DNA of 7,012 nt from Actinomycetota bacterium (GTDB taxonomy: Bacteria; Actinomycetota; Acidimicrobiia; Spongiisociales; ZC4RG35), in contig JAKEHF010000115.1 of NCBI GenBank assembly GCA_022615295.1, positions 1 to 7,012 on the forward strand. Direction: 5' to 3'. This document shows, one piece after another, positions 5,613-7,012 of the stretch (position 1 is the first letter of the stretch; each line of letters opens with the position of its first letter). A program made the position numbers and the translations under genes. The notes under the pieces were generated by a model that worked only from the letters and a program-made list of their open reading frames with translations, searched no databases and had not been told where the DNA came from.

Positions 5613-7012
5613 GTGGCCGCCCGTCTCAAGGACCATCCGGCCGTTGCCGATTCTCCCCGGGTGATCCCCGCCGAGCAGACGAGAATCGTCCACCCCTCAC
5701 GCTGGTGGTTGGTGCTCGCCGTCGTCTGCGGCGTCATGACGGCTGCGGCGACCACGGCCGCCATCATCGTCCAGCGGAACGCGACCACTCCCATCGGGGA
5801 AGGTGAGGTGTTTGTCGCCGACACTGCCAGGGCCGCCGAGATCATCATGGCCGCGCCCGGTGCTGGGGTCGGCGTCAGACAGGCTCGCAACATCCTCGGA
5901 GTGGAAGCCGTCTCCCTGCTCGACGATCAAGGACGCGTCGTCGCCTCGACATCCGACCCACTTATCGGTGGGCTCGCCCCGAACGAGTTGCTCATGTACG
6001 GCGCCGCCGAACGACGTTTCATCGCCCTTGCTACCACGATCGAGGGCGACCTCTGGCTCGACGACGTGGTCCTCTGGCCAGCGGGCACGGTCCTCTATCA
6101 GGTGGTTGCGCCTATGGAGACCGAAGGCGCGCTCATGATCCACTACGACGTGTCCGCCCTCCTCGGACGGAGGACACAACCGGGCGAGATCCAGCCCGAG
6201 ACCCTCCAGCTACTCGGTTTGTCGACCGTCTTCGCCATCTTCGGCGGTGTGGTCCTGATGGGTCGTTCTCGGGCGGTGCGTCGAGCGCGGGAGGTCGAGA
6301 TCGAGTCGGAGTTCCTTCGTGCCCACTCCACCGAGCTACAGGCTGCCAACGAGGACCTGGAGCGGGCACGCCACCTGGCGGAGGAGGCGCTGGCCCTGGC
6401 CGAGGAGAAGCTGAGGATCCGGTCCGAGTTCGTCCTGATGATCAACCACGAGCTGCGCACGCCGCTCACCAGCGTCGTCACCGGGGCTCGGCTCCTCAGA
6501 TCGTCTGATCTCAGCGGGGCCGATCGCCAAGTCGTCCTCGACTCGATGATCACCGACGGTGCCCGACTCCAGGAGATGATCGACCAGATCCTCGCCGTGG
6601 CCAGGATCGAGAACACCGGTTTGTCCTACGAGTTGATCGAGACTCCATACCGTGCAGTCCTCGACACGGTCGCCAGAGTCCATCCGGCCTGTGTGTCCAA
6701 CCCCGGTGAGGACGCGCCGGACCTGGTCGTGCGGACCGACCTCGGGGCACTGGCTCTGGTGGTGGGATCACTCGTCGACAATGCCTTCACCCACGGTGCG
6801 GAGACAGTCAGTGTGGGTTGCGCGATCCGGGAGACGATCACTCCACAGCTCCGTGTCGGTCGGATGCCGTCGTCGGCGGTCCATGTCACAGTCGCGGACG
6901 ACGGGCCGGGGATCTCGATGGGCTTTCTCCCCCGCATCTTCGAGAAGTTCGAGAAGTCGAGCTTCAGTCCGGGAACCGGCCTCGGCCTCTACATGGCCCG
7001 GATGATCGTCGA
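5613..7012 (+). CDS. Membrane sensor histidine kinase, 3' end outside the window
   Basis: The reading frame stays open from GTG 5613 to the edge (466 codons) after an in-frame stop at 5562. Layout: cytoplasmic N-terminus 1-30; helix 1 about 31-53 (WWLVLAVVCGVMTAAA); an extracytoplasmic sensor region 54-197 with a PAS-like strand pattern (VEAVSLLDDQGRVVAS); helix 2 about 199-217; a long charged coiled coil 222-270; HisKA with phospho-acceptor His279 in NHELRTPL; and HATPase_c with N-box VDNAFTHG (388-395), G1 DDGPGI (429-434), F box IFEKFEK (442-448) and G2 GTGLGL (454-459). The domain is cut just after G2. It should autophosphorylate in response to an external signal and pass phosphate to a response regulator not seen here. 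Asn rather than Ser precedes His279. The start is uncertain: no Shine-Dalgarno, with GTG 5661 as an alternative. Confidence 0.93.
   Translation, partial: MAARLKDHPAVADSPRVIPAEQTRIVHPSRWWLVLAVVCGVMTAAATTAAIIVQRNATTPIGEGEVFVADTARAAEIIMAAPGAGVGVRQARNILGVEAVSLLDDQGRVVASTSDPLIGGLAPNELLMYGAAERRFIALATTIEGDLWLDDVVLWPAGTVLYQVVAPMETEGALMIHYDVSALLGRRTQPGEIQPETLQLLGLSTVFAIFGGVVLMGRSRAVRRAREVEIESEFLRAHSTELQAANEDLERARHLAEEALALAEEKLRIRSEFVLMINHELRTPLTSVVTGARLLRSSDLSGADRQVVLDSMITDGARLQEMIDQILAVARIENTGLSYELIETPYRAVLDTVARVHPACVSNPGEDAPDLVVRTDLGALALVVGSLVDNAFTHGAETVSVGCAIRETITPQLRVGRMPSSAVHVTVADDGPGISMGFLPRIFEKFEKSSFSPGTGLGLYMARMIV

Noticed and set aside
5192..5893. A 233-codon frame on the - strand spanning the cupin, the tRNA and the start of the kinase
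   Set aside because: It reads straight through a functional tRNA gene and antisense to two supported proteins, with no recognisable domain.
6652..7005. A 117-codon + strand frame inside the kinase ATP-binding domain
   Set aside because: It is a Ser/Arg-rich out-of-frame reading; the kinase frame carries the N, G1, F and G2 boxes through this stretch.
1..7012. Mobile element, CRISPR array, riboswitch or replication origin
   Set aside because: No transposase or integrase motif, spaced direct repeats, long terminal repeats, aptamer-like leader or iteron series was seen on either strand.

Overview
The window reads as chromosomal DNA of a high-GC bacterium, most likely an actinobacterium. The supports are strong G/C bias at third codon positions, GTG starts, a tRNA gene without an encoded CCA, and several starts with no Shine-Dalgarno sequence. 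I cannot place it lower than that. No insertion sequence, integrase, phage gene or CRISPR array is visible, and no stretch longer than 300 bases lacks a gene.

Left part (1-4043). A truncated + strand membrane protein, perhaps of the PspC/LiaF type, ends at 169. Its 3' end overlaps, tail to tail, the last gene of a compact four-gene operon on the - strand. Read in its own direction the operon is khtT (regulatory subunit with a TrkA_C domain), khtU (CPA2 cation/proton antiporter), an aldehyde dehydrogenase with the carboxylate-binding residues of succinate-semialdehyde dehydrogenase, and a TauE/SafE (TSUP) anion exporter. The junctions are a 3-nt gap, a 4-nt ATGA overlap and a 12-nt gap, so co-transcription is very likely. 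A strong AAGGAGGT site precedes khtT. KhtT/KhtU should form a gated K+/H+ efflux system. The dehydrogenase plus TSUP pair suggests oxidation of a semialdehyde, carboxylated or sulfonated, followed by export of the acid or of sulfite.

Middle part (4044-5500). A divergent intergenic region is followed by a GrpB-family gene broken by a one-base deletion near 4245 and lacking a usable start codon. Next come a small four-helix membrane protein of unknown function and a single-domain cupin. Both have candidate promoter elements so close to the start codon that leaderless mRNAs are plausible. A G+C-rich hairpin sits between them.

Right part (5501-7012). A CAU-anticodon tRNA on the - strand looks more like tRNA-Ile2, read as AUA after lysidine modification, than elongator tRNA-Met. 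It is divergent from a membrane sensor histidine kinase that runs off the right edge inside its ATP-binding domain.

The most unusual points are the operon pairing a K+/H+ antiporter with a dehydrogenase/TSUP pair, the frameshifted GrpB gene, a shortened C-terminal helix region in KhtU, and the run of possible leaderless starts. I see no clear evidence of a wholly undescribed system.
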